Part shown: positions 6,877 to 15,685 of the stretch, piece after piece
Layout: each line of letters starts with the position of its first letter
Position numbering within the stretch: the first letter of the stretch is position 1
DNA from: Mycobacterium sp. IS-1264
GTDB lineage: Bacteria; Actinomycetota; Actinomycetes; Mycobacteriales; Mycobacteriaceae
DNA length: 64,000 nt
Reading direction: 5' to 3'
NCBI RefSeq assembly: GCF_001954195.1
Contig: NZ_MBES01000021.1
Location: 98,255 to 162,254, forward strand
Position numbers and translations under genes: made by a program
Notes under the pieces: generated by a model
Told to the model about the DNA's origin: nothing
Database searches by the model: none
The model's input: only the letters and a program-made list of their open reading frames with translations

Positions 6877-8223
6877 ATGGCGTCTGCAACTGAACGGCTG
6901 GTGGAGTTGGTCGGGTCCAACGATTGCTTCGACATCCCTCCCGCCGATTTGTTGCCTCTGCAGCTGGCAGCGGCCGACGAGCGGCTGCAGAGTCAGGCCG
7001 CGAGCATTCCGCTCTTGGCCAACCGCGCGGAATCGGGCGGGGTGAAAGAAATCAAAGAGCCCGCCGACCTGGTGCCCCTGCTCTTCGCCCACACCACCTA
7101 CAAGACCTACGCGGAAGGATGGCTCAACGAGCGGCGCTGGGACCGGATGGGCAAGTGGCTGGCCACGGTGTCGGCGCGTGGCGTGGAGGGCCTCGACACC
7201 GACGGGGCGCAGACGCTCGACGACTGGATCAAGCGGCTGGAGACCGTCGGCCACTATCTATCGTGTTCCAGCGGCACCACCGGGAAGCCGGCCATGCTGT
7301 CCTGCACCGAGGGCGACATCGAACTCTCGGCGCGGATCAACACCGAGGCGCTGTTGTGGGCAACCGGCCTCACCCGCGGCGAGGATCGCAAATTCCTCGG
7401 CTTGGGGCCGCAATTCGCCGCCCCCCGCGAGGACGCGATCCGGCAGGCCATGGTCGACTGCTTCTCGTCGCGATACCCGCCCTACCAGTTCGGGGACGGC
7501 GAGCCGATCACCGTCGGGTCGATGGTGGACATGATCACGTTGCGGCGCAAGCTGGCCGATGGCACCGCCCGCCCCAACGAGATCGCCGAGTTCGAACGCA
7601 TCGCCGCGCAGCGGGCGAGCGATATGGATACCTCAGCGAAAAAGGCCATCGATGCGGTGATCGAGGCCCGCGACCTGCCCCTGTTGGCGACGGGTATGTT
7701 CGCCACCCTGTATCAGATCGCGGAGGGCATCCGCGCCAACGGCCACGGCGGCGACGATTTCCATCCCAACAACGCGATGATGGTCGCCGGGGGTCTCAAA
7801 GGCGCTGCGCTACCCGAGAATTACCGCGAATACGTGCTGGGGACATTCAACGTCGCCGAGGAGCGGCTGTACCACGCGTACAGCATGCGAGAGATCAACG
7901 CGACGTTCCCACTCTGCCATGCCGAGCGATACCACATCTCGCCCTGGGTGATGCTGCTGCCGTTGGACACCACCGGAGAGAAATTGCTGGATCCAGGTAA
8001 CGGTGAGATCGAGGCCCGGGCAGCCTTTTTCGATGCGTCGATCGACGGCCGCTGGGGTGGAGTGATCAGCGGGGACCGGGTCAGCGTCAGCCTCGCGAGA
8101 TGCCCGTGCGGTCACCAGGGCCCGACCGTGGGCCGCGACATCACCCGCTACGCCGACCTGCCGGGCGGCGACAAAATCACCTGCGCAGGCAGTATCGACG
8201 CGTACGTGCGAGGAATCGCATGA
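6877..8223 (+). CDS. LuxE-like acyl-protein synthetase / adenylate-forming ligase
   Basis: The 448-residue product resembles the LuxE acyl-protein synthetase branch of adenylate-forming enzymes. The LFAHTTYKTY segment near residue 70 and the WDRMGKWLATVS helix match the LuxE N-terminal pattern, and the phosphate-binding loop CSSGTTGKPAML lies near residue 130. A CPCGHQG motif near the C-terminus could bind metal. LuxE activates a fatty acid as acyl-AMP and moves the acyl group to a cysteine for reduction by LuxC. The next gene is LuxC-like and overlaps by ATGA, strongly supporting an acid-reductase pair. PaaK-type ligases are the main alternative. Confidence 0.75.
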   Translation: MASATERLVELVGSNDCFDIPPADLLPLQLAAADERLQSQAASIPLLANRAESGGVKEIKEPADLVPLLFAHTTYKTYAEGWLNERRWDRMGKWLATVSARGVEGLDTDGAQTLDDWIKRLETVGHYLSCSSGTTGKPAMLSCTEGDIELSARINTEALLWATGLTRGEDRKFLGLGPQFAAPREDAIRQAMVDCFSSRYPPYQFGDGEPITVGSMVDMITLRRKLADGTARPNEIAEFERIAAQRASDMDTSAKKAIDAVIEARDLPLLATGMFATLYQIAEGIRANGHGGDDFHPNNAMMVAGGLKGAALPENYREYVLGTFNVAEERLYHAYSMREINATFPLCHAERYHISPWVMLLPLDTTGEKLLDPGNGEIEARAAFFDASIDGRWGGVISGDRVSVSLARCPCGHQGPTVGRDITRYADLPGGDKITCAGSIDAYVRGIA

Positions 8224-9602
8224 CCACGTTGTCGGCGCCCCATTTCGTGCAGGGCGTCTTGGTCGAGGGTGACGCCGTCCGCCACCGATCGCGCGACCTC
8301 CGCGCCGACTTCGTCACCCCCGCAATCGATCTCGATGCCCTCGTATTGCCACGATCGAAGCTTCCGCCACTGCTGGACGTGAAGCTGGCCGAAATCATCG
8401 ACTTCCTGGTAGAGACCGGGGAACGCCTGCACCTGGATCGCAACCCGCATCTTCAGGAGTGCCTCGAAATGATCGCGGCCACCAATCCCCTGCCGCGGCG
8501 CGTCGTGGAGAACCTCTACCGCCAGGCCCCCTATTTCCTGAACAGGCAACTGCTGGAAAGCATCGTCGATTCGAACTTTGCCAACCGGGAGGCGCTCGAC
8601 GGCTGGGTCGAGCGCGTCGACATATACGGCAATAAGGGCGCGGTCCGGGCCTTCCCACCGCGGATGGTGCACATGCTGGCGGGTAACGCCCCATCGGGGT
8701 GTGTGTCGTCGATCGCCCAGGGTGCGTTGGTCAAGGCGGTCAACCTCTTCAAGATGCCCTCGAGTGACCCGTTCACCACGGTCGCGGTGCTCCGCACGAT
8801 GGCCGAAATAGATCCGAAACATCCCGTGGTGCGGTCGATGTCGGCGGTTTACTGGCAGGGCGGGGACACCGCGATCGAGCGCACCCTGTACCGGCCGCAG
8901 TACTTCGACAACATCGTCGCCTGGGGCGGCGGCGAGGCGATCAACAACGTGATCGGGTACCTGGGACCCGGCATCCGGTTGATCTCGTTTGATCCGAAAT
9001 CCTCGATCTCGATGATCGGTCGCGAGGCGTTCGACTCCGCGGACCGGATCGCCGAGGTGGCCGAGCGACTGGCCGCCGACACCACGGTGTTCAACCAGGA
9101 GGCCTGCCTGGCCAGCCGCTACGCCTTTGTGGAAGCCCGAGGGCCCCAGGTGGAATCGTTCTGCGCCAGGCTTGCGGAGCGCCTCGGCGTCGACCGTGAG
9201 TTCGCGTCCGCCGGCGGCCTGCCGCTATCGACCGAACGCCGCGAAGAACTCCAGGTGATGGAGGCGATGGGTGATCTGAAGGTCTGGGGCGGCTTCGATG
9301 GCCGCGGCCTGGTGATCCTGTCGGACAGCCCGGTCGAGTTCCAGCCCACCAACAAGACGTCGAATGTCGTGACGGTCGATTCGCTCGACGAAGCGGTGCG
9401 CTATGTCAACGTCGCCACTCAAACCATCGGCGTTTACCCGTACGAGCGGAAGGCACAGCTACGAGATCGGTTGGCCAGCGCCGGGGCTCAACGCCTGTGC
9501 CGCTTGGGAACTGCGAACGCTCACGTTCTGGGTAGTCCGCACGATGCCATGTATCCGCTGCAGCGATTCGTCCATTGGATGGGCGACGACGACATCGCAT
9601 AG
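8220..9602 (+). CDS. LuxC-like acyl-CoA (acyl-protein) reductase
   Basis: From ATG 8220, which overlaps the previous stop, the product is 460 residues, the length of LuxC. LuxC-family signatures include the RAFPPRMVHMLAGNAPSG segment around residues 143-160, the NIVAWGGGEAINN segment near 231-243, and the probable catalytic Cys296 in FNQEACLASR. Enzymes of this family reduce acyl-enzyme or acyl-CoA to the aldehyde with NADPH. With the LuxE-like partner it should turn a free carboxylic acid into an aldehyde. No luciferase luxAB or thioesterase luxD lies nearby, so light production is not suggested. Confidence 0.82.
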   Translation: MTTLSAPHFVQGVLVEGDAVRHRSRDLRADFVTPAIDLDALVLPRSKLPPLLDVKLAEIIDFLVETGERLHLDRNPHLQECLEMIAATNPLPRRVVENLYRQAPYFLNRQLLESIVDSNFANREALDGWVERVDIYGNKGAVRAFPPRMVHMLAGNAPSGCVSSIAQGALVKAVNLFKMPSSDPFTTVAVLRTMAEIDPKHPVVRSMSAVYWQGGDTAIERTLYRPQYFDNIVAWGGGEAINNVIGYLGPGIRLISFDPKSSISMIGREAFDSADRIAEVAERLAADTTVFNQEACLASRYAFVEARGPQVESFCARLAERLGVDREFASAGGLPLSTERREELQVMEAMGDLKVWGGFDGRGLVILSDSPVEFQPTNKTSNVVTVDSLDEAVRYVNVATQTIGVYPYERKAQLRDRLASAGAQRLCRLGTANAHVLGSPHDAMYPLQRFVHWMGDDDIA

Positions 9603-9612
9603 GTTGTCAGCC

Positions 9613-10266
9613 ATGACGGCAGCAAGCAGCGACATCTGGGAAGTGATGTCGACCGCCAGGACGATTCGACGCTTCACCGACGAGCCGGTCGACGACGCCA
9701 CGCTGGCCCGGTGCCTCGAAGCGGCACGGTGGGCTCCCTCGGGGGCCAACGCTCAAGGCTGGCGCTTCGTCGTGCTGAGATCACCCGAGCAGCGGGCCGT
9801 CGTGGCCAAGGCCGCGGCTCACGCGTTGGAAGTCATCGAGCCGGTATACGGGATGACCCGGCCAGCCGCCGACGACAACAGTCGCCGGGCTCGCACCTAC
9901 CGCGCGACCTACGAATTGCACGACCGAGCGGGCGAATTCGCCTCTGTCTTGTTCGCCCAACAGCACTATCCGACGGCGTCCGAACTCCTGCTCGGCGGTT
10001 CGATCTTTCCCGCCATGCAGAACTTTCTGCTCGCGGCCCGCGCGCAAGGATTGGGGGCATGCCTCACCAGCTGGGCCTCGTACGGCGGCGAGCAACTGCT
10101 GCGGGAAGCCGTCGGCATACCCGATGACTGGATGGTTGCCGGCCACATCGTGGTGGGCTGGCCGAAGGGCAAGCACGGGCCGCTTCGCCGCCGCCCGCTC
10201 GCCGAGTTCGTGAACCTGGATCGCTGGGGTGAGTCGGCAGGAGGCTTGGTCGCCGCGGTGACCTAG
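9613..10266 (+). CDS. Nitroreductase family flavoprotein
   Basis: The 217-residue product has the classic nitroreductase opening, IWEVMSTARTIRRFTDEPV with the RxxRxF FMN-binding motif at residues 15-21. ARWAPSGANAQGWRF follows at about 37-51, and LGACLTSWASYG and a C-terminal VVGWPKG motif are also present. Such enzymes are FMN-dependent NAD(P)H oxidoreductases acting on nitro compounds, quinones or enones. The start at 9613 gives the normal family length. The gene follows the LuxC-like gene after 10 bases and is the third gene of that operon, so it may handle the same substrate or supply reduced flavin. Confidence 0.85.
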   Translation: MTAASSDIWEVMSTARTIRRFTDEPVDDATLARCLEAARWAPSGANAQGWRFVVLRSPEQRAVVAKAAAHALEVIEPVYGMTRPAADDNSRRARTYRATYELHDRAGEFASVLFAQQHYPTASELLLGGSIFPAMQNFLLAARAQGLGACLTSWASYGGEQLLREAVGIPDDWMVAGHIVVGWPKGKHGPLRRRPLAEFVNLDRWGESAGGLVAAVT

Positions 10267-10388
10267 GGTCGCCATGGCACCGGTACCCAACGTGCGCTCA
10301 CGGCGAAATTTTGGGGCGGATTTCGCACTACGTGCACGTTCGGCGCAGCACGTCATACGCCATTTTCGAGATTACTACTTTCGCAAGA

Positions 10389-10403
10389 GAGAATGGTATT
10401 CTC
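10389..10403. promoter_or_regulatory. Candidate operator, perfect GAGAAT-GGT-ATTCTC
   Basis: GAGAATGGTATTCTC is a perfect 6+6 inverted repeat, 33 bases before the acyl-CoA dehydrogenase start at 10436. TATTCT at 10397-10402 could be the -10 box, so a bound repressor would block the promoter. Related copies lie at 405, 15480, 15647 and 37926. Confidence 0.6.
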
Positions 10404-10435
10404 GCGATTGCGGTTGACGACAGGAGGCGGCCCGG

Positions 10436-11434
10436 ATGCTCTTGGAACTCGATGCCGATCAGCGGCTGTGGCAAAGCACGGTGCGCGATGTCGTCGCCAA
10501 GCAGTGCCCGCCGTCGCTGGTGCGCAGCGTCGCCGAGGACGGCGTGGATCCGAGCCCGCTGTGGAAGTCGTATGTCGACCAGGGCTGGACGGAGCTGAAT
10601 GATCCGGCCGGCACGGTGGAGCTGGCGATCGTGCTCGAAGAGTTGGGCCGTGCGACCGATCCCACCCCGTTCCTGGCGACGATGAGCCAGTTCGCGCCGC
10701 TGGCCGCGGACCGGTTCGACCCGCACGAGTCGGGGACCGCCGTGCACAACGGGGTGTCGGCGCATCGGAACTCCGACGGCTGGGTGTTGGACGGCACGGC
10801 ACGACACGTCCTCGATGGCGATCGCGTCGATCGGCTGGCGGTGGTCACCGACGCCGGGGTGTTCCTGGTGGCGGGTAATCAGGTATCCGTCCGGCGCTCT
10901 TCGGTTTTCGACCCGGTGCTGCACGTGGCCGACTTGTCCTTCGCCGGGATCCGGGTGTCCGAAGACGACCGGTTGACCGTTGACTCCGAGCGTGCCCACC
11001 ATGTTGCGTTGGCGGGCATGGCAATTCACATCGTCGGCGCCTGTCAGCGCATCCTGGATCTGGTCCTCGAGCACGTCCGCAGCCGGCAGCAATTCGGCGT
11101 GCCGATCGGTTCGTTCCAGGCCGTCCAGCACAAGTGCGCCGACATGCATGTCGCCGTGGAACGCGCCCGCGCGCTCGCTTACTTTGCCGCACTGACGATC
11201 TCGGCCGACGATCCCCGGCGCCGGCTGGCCGCCGCCATGGCCAAAGCGTCGGCGGGGGAGTGCCAGTCGCTGGTATTTCGGCACGGCCTACAACTGCACG
11301 GCGCAATGGGATTCACCTGGGAGAACGACTTGCAGTTTGCGCTCAAGCGGGCCAAAGCGGGCGAGCTCATGCTCGGCGGCGCGGCGGAACATCGGGCGCG
11401 GATCGCAGAGGAATATCGTGCAGCTGACTTTTGA
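10436..11434 (+). CDS. Acyl-CoA dehydrogenase, small subunit type (FadE)
   Basis: The 332-residue product is a short acyl-CoA dehydrogenase. The C-terminal helical domain is clear: VLEHVRSRQQFGVPIGSFQAVQHKCADMHV near residues 210-240 and the LQLHGAMGFTWENDL motif near 285. The middle barrel is short and degenerate, a pattern common in mycobacterial FadE pairs that form alpha2-beta2 heterotetramers with a second FadE. The next gene is that second FadE, overlapping by 17 bases. An AGGAGG site precedes ATG 10436. The pair should introduce a double bond into an acyl-CoA, possibly one with a ring or branched side chain. Confidence 0.85.
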   Translation: MLLELDADQRLWQSTVRDVVAKQCPPSLVRSVAEDGVDPSPLWKSYVDQGWTELNDPAGTVELAIVLEELGRATDPTPFLATMSQFAPLAADRFDPHESGTAVHNGVSAHRNSDGWVLDGTARHVLDGDRVDRLAVVTDAGVFLVAGNQVSVRRSSVFDPVLHVADLSFAGIRVSEDDRLTVDSERAHHVALAGMAIHIVGACQRILDLVLEHVRSRQQFGVPIGSFQAVQHKCADMHVAVERARALAYFAALTISADDPRRRLAAAMAKASAGECQSLVFRHGLQLHGAMGFTWENDLQFALKRAKAGELMLGGAAEHRARIAEEYRAADF

Positions 11435-12593
11435 TCCCGACGTCGAAGCGTTTCGGGCGGAGTTCGCGGCTTTCCTCGACGAGAACCTCCCTCCCACAAG
11501 CGAAACCATGGAGCGTCCCCGTTCGGTTTCGCATATGCCGCAGTGGGCGCGTCGCTGGCAGCGGCTGCTGTTCGACAACGGCTGGCTGCTGCCCGGTCAG
11601 CCCCCCGAATTCGGCGGGCGCAACGCGACGGTCATTCAGCAATTCGTCCACCTCGAGGAACTGTGCAGGCGGCGGATCTACCACAGCTTCAACCCGCAGG
11701 GCGTGAATATCATTGCGGCATCGCTGTTGACGTTCGGCAGCGACGAACAAAAGCGGCGATGGGCGGTGCCGATCCTGCGCGCCGAGATCACCGCCTCGCT
11801 CGGCATGAGCGAGCCCAGCGCCGGCTCCGATCTGGCGTCGCTACGAACCCGCGCGGTACTTGACGGCGATCACTTCGTAGTCAACGGCCAGAAGGTGTGG
11901 ACCTCCGGTGCCCACGACGCCGACGTGCTGTTGACTTTTGTGCGAACCAATCCGGACGCGCCAAAACACAAGGGCATCAGCGCACTACTGATCCCGACCG
12001 ACACCCCGGGCCTGGTGCGGCGGCCATTCCCGTCGATCTGCGCGGCCGACGACCTGGATTTCAACGAGGTGTTCTTCACCGACGTGCGGGTGCCGGCCGA
12101 AAACCTGGTCGGCGAGCTGGATCAGGGTTGGCGGGTTGCCAACGGATCGCTGGGGCACGAACGCACCATGATGTGGTTGGGTTTCGCAGACCGTATGGAC
12201 AATGCGATCGCCGATTTCCATCCCAGCACCGAGGTCGAACGCGACCAGTACGCGACCACGATCATGGACAAGCAGGCGCTACGCCTGTTGGGTTCCGTGG
12301 CCTTGGCCCGCGCTTCGCGGGGCGAAGACGACGTTGCCGCGATCTCGGTGCTCAAGCTGCTTGGGTCCGAGGCCGAGTTGCGCGGGATGGAGCTTGCCCT
12401 GCACAGCGCCGGATCCGACGGGCTCATCCACCCCGGCCAGACCGGCCCGTACGCGCCGATGAATCTCGACCACTATTTCGCCAGCTGGTTCGAGCGTTAT
12501 GCCCGAAGCTTTTCCGGCACGATCGCGGGTGGCACTTCCGAGATCCAGCGGAACATCATTGCCCAACGCGTGCTCGGTCTGCCGCGCGGCTAA
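11418..12593 (+). CDS. Acyl-CoA dehydrogenase (FadE), partner of the preceding gene
   Basis: The 391-residue product is a full acyl-CoA dehydrogenase. It shows the flavin-binding ITASLGMSEPSAGSDL segment near residue 130, VNGQKVWTSGA near 157, and the C-terminal GTIAGGTSEIQRNIIAQRVLGLPRG. GTG 11418 is chosen because AGAGGA lies six bases upstream and the N-terminus then starts at the first helix; this overlaps the upstream FadE gene by 17 bases. Together the two genes probably encode a heteromeric dehydrogenase of the kind used in steroid side-chain catabolism. The true substrate is unknown. Confidence 0.88.
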   Translation: MQLTFDPDVEAFRAEFAAFLDENLPPTSETMERPRSVSHMPQWARRWQRLLFDNGWLLPGQPPEFGGRNATVIQQFVHLEELCRRRIYHSFNPQGVNIIAASLLTFGSDEQKRRWAVPILRAEITASLGMSEPSAGSDLASLRTRAVLDGDHFVVNGQKVWTSGAHDADVLLTFVRTNPDAPKHKGISALLIPTDTPGLVRRPFPSICAADDLDFNEVFFTDVRVPAENLVGELDQGWRVANGSLGHERTMMWLGFADRMDNAIADFHPSTEVERDQYATTIMDKQALRLLGSVALARASRGEDDVAAISVLKLLGSEAELRGMELALHSAGSDGLIHPGQTGPYAPMNLDHYFASWFERYARSFSGTIAGGTSEIQRNIIAQRVLGLPRG

Positions 12594-12612
12594 CCACGGC
12601 GGTCAGATGCGG

Positions 12613-13041
12613 CTACCACCGCACGAGCGAGAAGGGATACGTGTCTGTGCCCCCGGGTCCGCCGCCGCATCCCGTGTCATAGGTGGAGACCACCTGACCG
12701 GCCAGCGAGGCCGCATCCCACGTATAGACATCGTGGGACGGGAAGAACTGGACCACGCAGCGCACGCCATCGGGCACGTCGACGGTCATGGTGTATTGGC
12801 CGTTGGACAGGTGAGCGTCTGCCTTCCACGGCGCCGCTTGCCCGTTGGGCTGGGGTACGGCTTGCATCGACACGCATCCCGGTGAGCGATCTCTGCACGG
12901 TCGAATCGCCCAAATCCAGACGTGGCCAGGATCGCGGTTGGTGAGCACCCGGTAGTTGCCGACCAGCATGTCTGCGTGGGCGGTGGGCGCAAGAGTGAGC
13001 CCGGCCGTGGCAAGCGCAATGGCTACTGCAAACCTCTTCAC
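12613..13041 (-). CDS. Small secreted protein with four cysteines
   Basis: From GTG 13041 (GGGAG eight bases upstream) the product has 142 residues. It starts with a Sec signal peptide, VKRFAVAIALATAGLTLAPTAHA, and an AHA-type cleavage site near residue 23. The mature part of about 120 residues has cysteines in RPCRDRSPGCVS, RCVVQF and DTGCGGG, which probably form disulfides outside the membrane. No enzyme motif was recognised. It is convergent with the acyl-CoA dehydrogenase gene and looks like the other small secreted mycobacterial proteins in this window. Confidence 0.7.
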   Translation of the reverse strand: MKRFAVAIALATAGLTLAPTAHADMLVGNYRVLTNRDPGHVWIWAIRPCRDRSPGCVSMQAVPQPNGQAAPWKADAHLSNGQYTMTVDVPDGVRCVVQFFPSHDVYTWDAASLAGQVVSTYDTGCGGGPGGTDTYPFSLVRW

Positions 13042-13112
13042 GGATGCGTCTCCCATCTCTGCGCACACGCTGGGCACTGAATATAACGCCAGGACACGCT
13101 GCCCTGGAAGGC

Positions 13113-14477
13113 TCAGTCGATTACCGCGGCTTCCTTCCGTTCGGTTACCGGCCTAGCGAGCTCTTGCTCGTCACAGATGCGTTGCAGCTTGTCGAGGGTC
13201 TCGTCGAGCCCGGCGCCGACCCTGGGGCCGGGTGTGAAGCTGGCCGGCAGCTTGCGCATGCCCTGGATTACCCCGATGGTCTCGTAGTGGACGGCGCCGT
13301 CGGGGTCGCAGCGGTAGTCGGGCATGCGGTCCAGGACGGCGGTCAACATGGATTTGAAGACGGTCCGCGCCACGTTGGATCCGATGCAGCGGTGCACGCC
13401 GATGCCGAAGCTGAAGTGCCGGTTGCCTTTGCGGTCGAGGATGATCTTGTCCGGTTCGGCGAATACCGACGGGTCGCGGTTGGCCATCGCCCACGAAATC
13501 CACAGCCGCTCACCTTCTTTGAAGCGATTGCCGTCGAGCTCGACGTCGTCGGAGAAGGTCCGGCCGTCACCGGGTGCCGGGGTGAAGTAGCGCAAGAACT
13601 CCTCGGTCGCGGGGTCGAGCAGGGTATCGCGGTTGTGCCGCAGCCGTTCCCGCTCGTCCGGGTTTTCGGACAGCCATTCAAGCGAGTGCGCGGTGAGGGC
13701 CGTCGTGGTGTCGAAGCCGCCGCCGATGACCAGTCCGAGGTTGCCCAGGATTTCCAGATCGGGAGCGGGCTCGCCGTCGATCCGCATCTCGACGAGGGCA
13801 TTGACGAGGCCGGGCCGCGGGTTGTCGCGGATCTCGATCATGCTGTTGACCAGGTCAAGCCCCATCTGCCGGTGCATCTCGGTGACACGCTGGATATCCG
13901 GGGAGTGTTCGGGTGTGTACACCGCGGCGTGAACGGGCTCGCTGTACATCTTCCATCGCTTCAGCGGAATGCCCAGCATCGCCAGCGTCAGCACGGCGGG
14001 CACGATGTTGGCCAGGTCGTCGACGAAGTCGATGCGGCCTTGTTCGATCTTCTCGTCGAGGCAGGCCCGCGTCACGTCGTCGACGAAGGGCGCCCAGCGC
14101 TTGACCGCGGCCGGCGACAGGTAGGGGTTGAGGACGGTGCGGTAGGTGCGATGCTCTGGGTCGTCCATCTCCAGGATGCCGCCGCGCACCCCGTTGATGC
14201 GGCTGGCCGTCGGGATCGAAATGCCTTTGTAGCCACGGCGTTCGCCGTTGACGTCGTGGTCGTTCGACACCGCGGGGCAGCGGGCGAGCTCGAAAACCTC
14301 GTGGCTGCCCGCGGCGACCCAATGCCCGCCGTAGGTGTCGCTCCACGCCATCGGGCACTTGGCGTGCATCTCCTCGGTGATCGTCTTGAACCGTGAGCGG
14401 TACTCCGCGGAATGCCGATCGAAGTGATAGCTCTTTTTCTTGCGATCGCTGTCGCTGACGACGTCGTCGACACTCAA
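13113..14477 (-). CDS. Cytochrome P450
   Basis: The 454-residue product is a complete soluble bacterial P450. It has the I-helix oxygen-activating motif GGGFDTTTAL, the EEFLRYFTPAP (ExxR region) segment, and the heme loop FSFGIGVHRCIG with the iron ligand Cys364. The start is TTG 14477 with AGGGAG at good spacing; no ATG or GTG of comparable quality is nearby. It lies 12 bases after the ferredoxin gene and below an SDR gene, so its electron donor is encoded on the same transcript. It should hydroxylate a hydrophobic substrate; the CYP family cannot be named reliably from memory. Confidence 0.9.
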   Translation of the reverse strand: MSVDDVVSDSDRKKKSYHFDRHSAEYRSRFKTITEEMHAKCPMAWSDTYGGHWVAAGSHEVFELARCPAVSNDHDVNGERRGYKGISIPTASRINGVRGGILEMDDPEHRTYRTVLNPYLSPAAVKRWAPFVDDVTRACLDEKIEQGRIDFVDDLANIVPAVLTLAMLGIPLKRWKMYSEPVHAAVYTPEHSPDIQRVTEMHRQMGLDLVNSMIEIRDNPRPGLVNALVEMRIDGEPAPDLEILGNLGLVIGGGFDTTTALTAHSLEWLSENPDERERLRHNRDTLLDPATEEFLRYFTPAPGDGRTFSDDVELDGNRFKEGERLWISWAMANRDPSVFAEPDKIILDRKGNRHFSFGIGVHRCIGSNVARTVFKSMLTAVLDRMPDYRCDPDGAVHYETIGVIQGMRKLPASFTPGPRVGAGLDETLDKLQRICDEQELARPVTERKEAAVID

Positions 14478-14489
14478 GCGCTGTCTCCC

Positions 14490-14687
14490 TTATTCATCCG
14501 TGACGATGATGGCCTGCTCGGGACAGGATTGCGCGGCTTCGCGGACCCGGCCCTGATGTTCGGCCGGCACGATTTCGTCGATCGCCGACGAACTTCCGTC
14601 GATGTCGCTGAGCTCGAACGAATCCGGGGCAATCATCGAGCACAGGGTGTGGCCCTGGCATCGTTCGGAATCAACCCAGACCTTCAC
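14490..14687 (-). CDS. Ferredoxin, 3Fe-4S type, P450 electron donor
   Basis: The 65-residue product has the single-cluster ferredoxin pattern CQGHTLC near residues 10-16 and SCPEQA near 54-59. The second cysteine of the usual CxxCxxC is replaced by histidine (C-x2-H-x2-C), as in the mycobacterial ferredoxins that partner P450s and usually carry a 3Fe-4S cluster. It lies directly upstream of the P450 gene and downstream of an SDR gene on the same strand, with GGAGACACC before the start. It most probably delivers electrons to that P450. Confidence 0.9.
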   Translation of the reverse strand: MKVWVDSERCQGHTLCSMIAPDSFELSDIDGSSSAIDEIVPAEHQGRVREAAQSCPEQAIIVTDE

Positions 14688-14717
14688 GGTGTCTCCTCCA
14701 CGGATCGGGTGGTGCGG

Positions 14718-15419
14718 TCAGGTGTTTCGGCCGCCGTTGACGCCCAATATCTGGCCGGTGATGTAGCCGGCTTCCTCGGATACCAGGAAGGCGCACGCCG
14801 CCGCGATGTCTTCCGGCTTGCCCATCCGGCGCACGGGGGTGCGGGCGATGGTCTCCTCGATGTTGCCCAGGTACCCGTGCTTTTCGGCGCTGCGCAGCAT
14901 CGGGGTGTCGATGAAACCGGGCGGCACGGCGTTGACCGTGATGCCGCTGGGCCCGTACTCGAGTGCTAGCGACTTGGTGAGCCCGTTGACCGCGGATTTG
15001 GCCGCCACGTAGTGACTCATGTAGGGCGCGCCCGAATGCGTACTCGACGACGAGATGTTGACGATCCGCCCCCACCCGGCCTCCACCATGTCCGGCAGCA
15101 CCGCCTGAATGGTGTGGAAAACCCCGTTGAGGTTGACGTCGATCACGCGGCGCCAGTCTTCGAACGTGATGTTGTTGAACCGCTTGAACCCATCTAGGCC
15201 CGCGGCGTTGACCAGAACCGTCACCGGCCCAAGCCGGGCGCGGATCGCCGACAGCGCGGCGTCCACCTGGCCGCGGTCCGTCACGTCGGCGGTGAAGGAG
15301 AGATCGGTGTCGGACGGCCTGAGGTCGATGGTCGCGACGTCGAGACCGTCGGCGCGGAGCCGATGCGCGACGGCCAGGCCAATGCCGGATCCACCACCGG
15401 TGACCACCGCGGTCTTCAT
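14718..15419 (-). CDS. Short-chain dehydrogenase/reductase
   Basis: The 233-residue product is a classical SDR: the cofactor motif TGGGSGIG lies at residues 7-14, NAAG near 91, the catalytic serine in NISSSS near 136, and the YVAAK pair near 151-155. It ends with the usual TGQILGVNGG. It would oxidise an alcohol or reduce a ketone with NAD(P). It is the first gene of the SDR-ferredoxin-P450 operon and could oxidise the alcohol made by the P450. Two candidate GAGAAT-type operators lie upstream, between it and the divergent ALDH gene. Confidence 0.88.
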   Translation of the reverse strand: MKTAVVTGGGSGIGLAVAHRLRADGLDVATIDLRPSDTDLSFTADVTDRGQVDAALSAIRARLGPVTVLVNAAGLDGFKRFNNITFEDWRRVIDVNLNGVFHTIQAVLPDMVEAGWGRIVNISSSSTHSGAPYMSHYVAAKSAVNGLTKSLALEYGPSGITVNAVPPGFIDTPMLRSAEKHGYLGNIEETIARTPVRRMGKPEDIAAACAFLVSEEAGYITGQILGVNGGRNT

Positions 15420-15479
15420 GCCGACGCCGTCACTGCGGCCTGCGCCGTCTCATCCACAAAGAATCTCCCTTACGATTAT

Positions 15480-15494
15480 GAGAACCTTACTCTC
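15480..15494. promoter_or_regulatory. Candidate operator, GAGAAC-CTT-ACTCTC
   Basis: The 15-base stretch GAGAACCTTACTCTC agrees with the perfect copies at most positions (outer GAGA/TCTC conserved), 61 bases before the SDR start. A second perfect palindrome, CTCTCGCGCGAGAG (15490-15503), overlaps its right end. On the minus strand CATAAT or TAATCG just downstream could be the -10 box. Confidence 0.45.
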
Positions 15495-15646
15495 GCGCGA
15501 GAGCGGGGTGCAAGACGTCGCGGAAACCCCCGTCGGCCTGCGCCGAAGCTCGACGCCTGTCGAATTGCGCCGCTGGTCAGCAGGTGCACCTGAATCCTGA
15601 GACTTTCTTGAATTCTCGAGACTCGAATGTAAGATTCGCCCGGGAA

Positions 15647-15661
15647 GAGAATGAAATTTTC
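15647..15661. promoter_or_regulatory. Candidate operator, GAGAAT-GAA-ATTTTC
   Basis: GAGAATGAAATTTTC is a 15-base inverted repeat with one mismatch, 25 bases before the aldehyde dehydrogenase start at 15686. With the site at 15480-15494 it places one copy near each of the two divergent operons. Confidence 0.5.
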
Positions 15662-15685
15662 GCGACCGTAACCACAGGGAGCCGA

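Noticed and set aside
6877..10266. Bioluminescence operon
   Set aside because: No luxAB or luxD genes are present, and the LLM enzymes at 51737 and 53903 belong to F420-type groups.
13044..14396. Long 450-codon open frame on the plus strand, opposite the P450 gene
   Set aside because: It lies antisense to a complete P450, has no ribosome site or domain, and arises from GC-rich codon positions.
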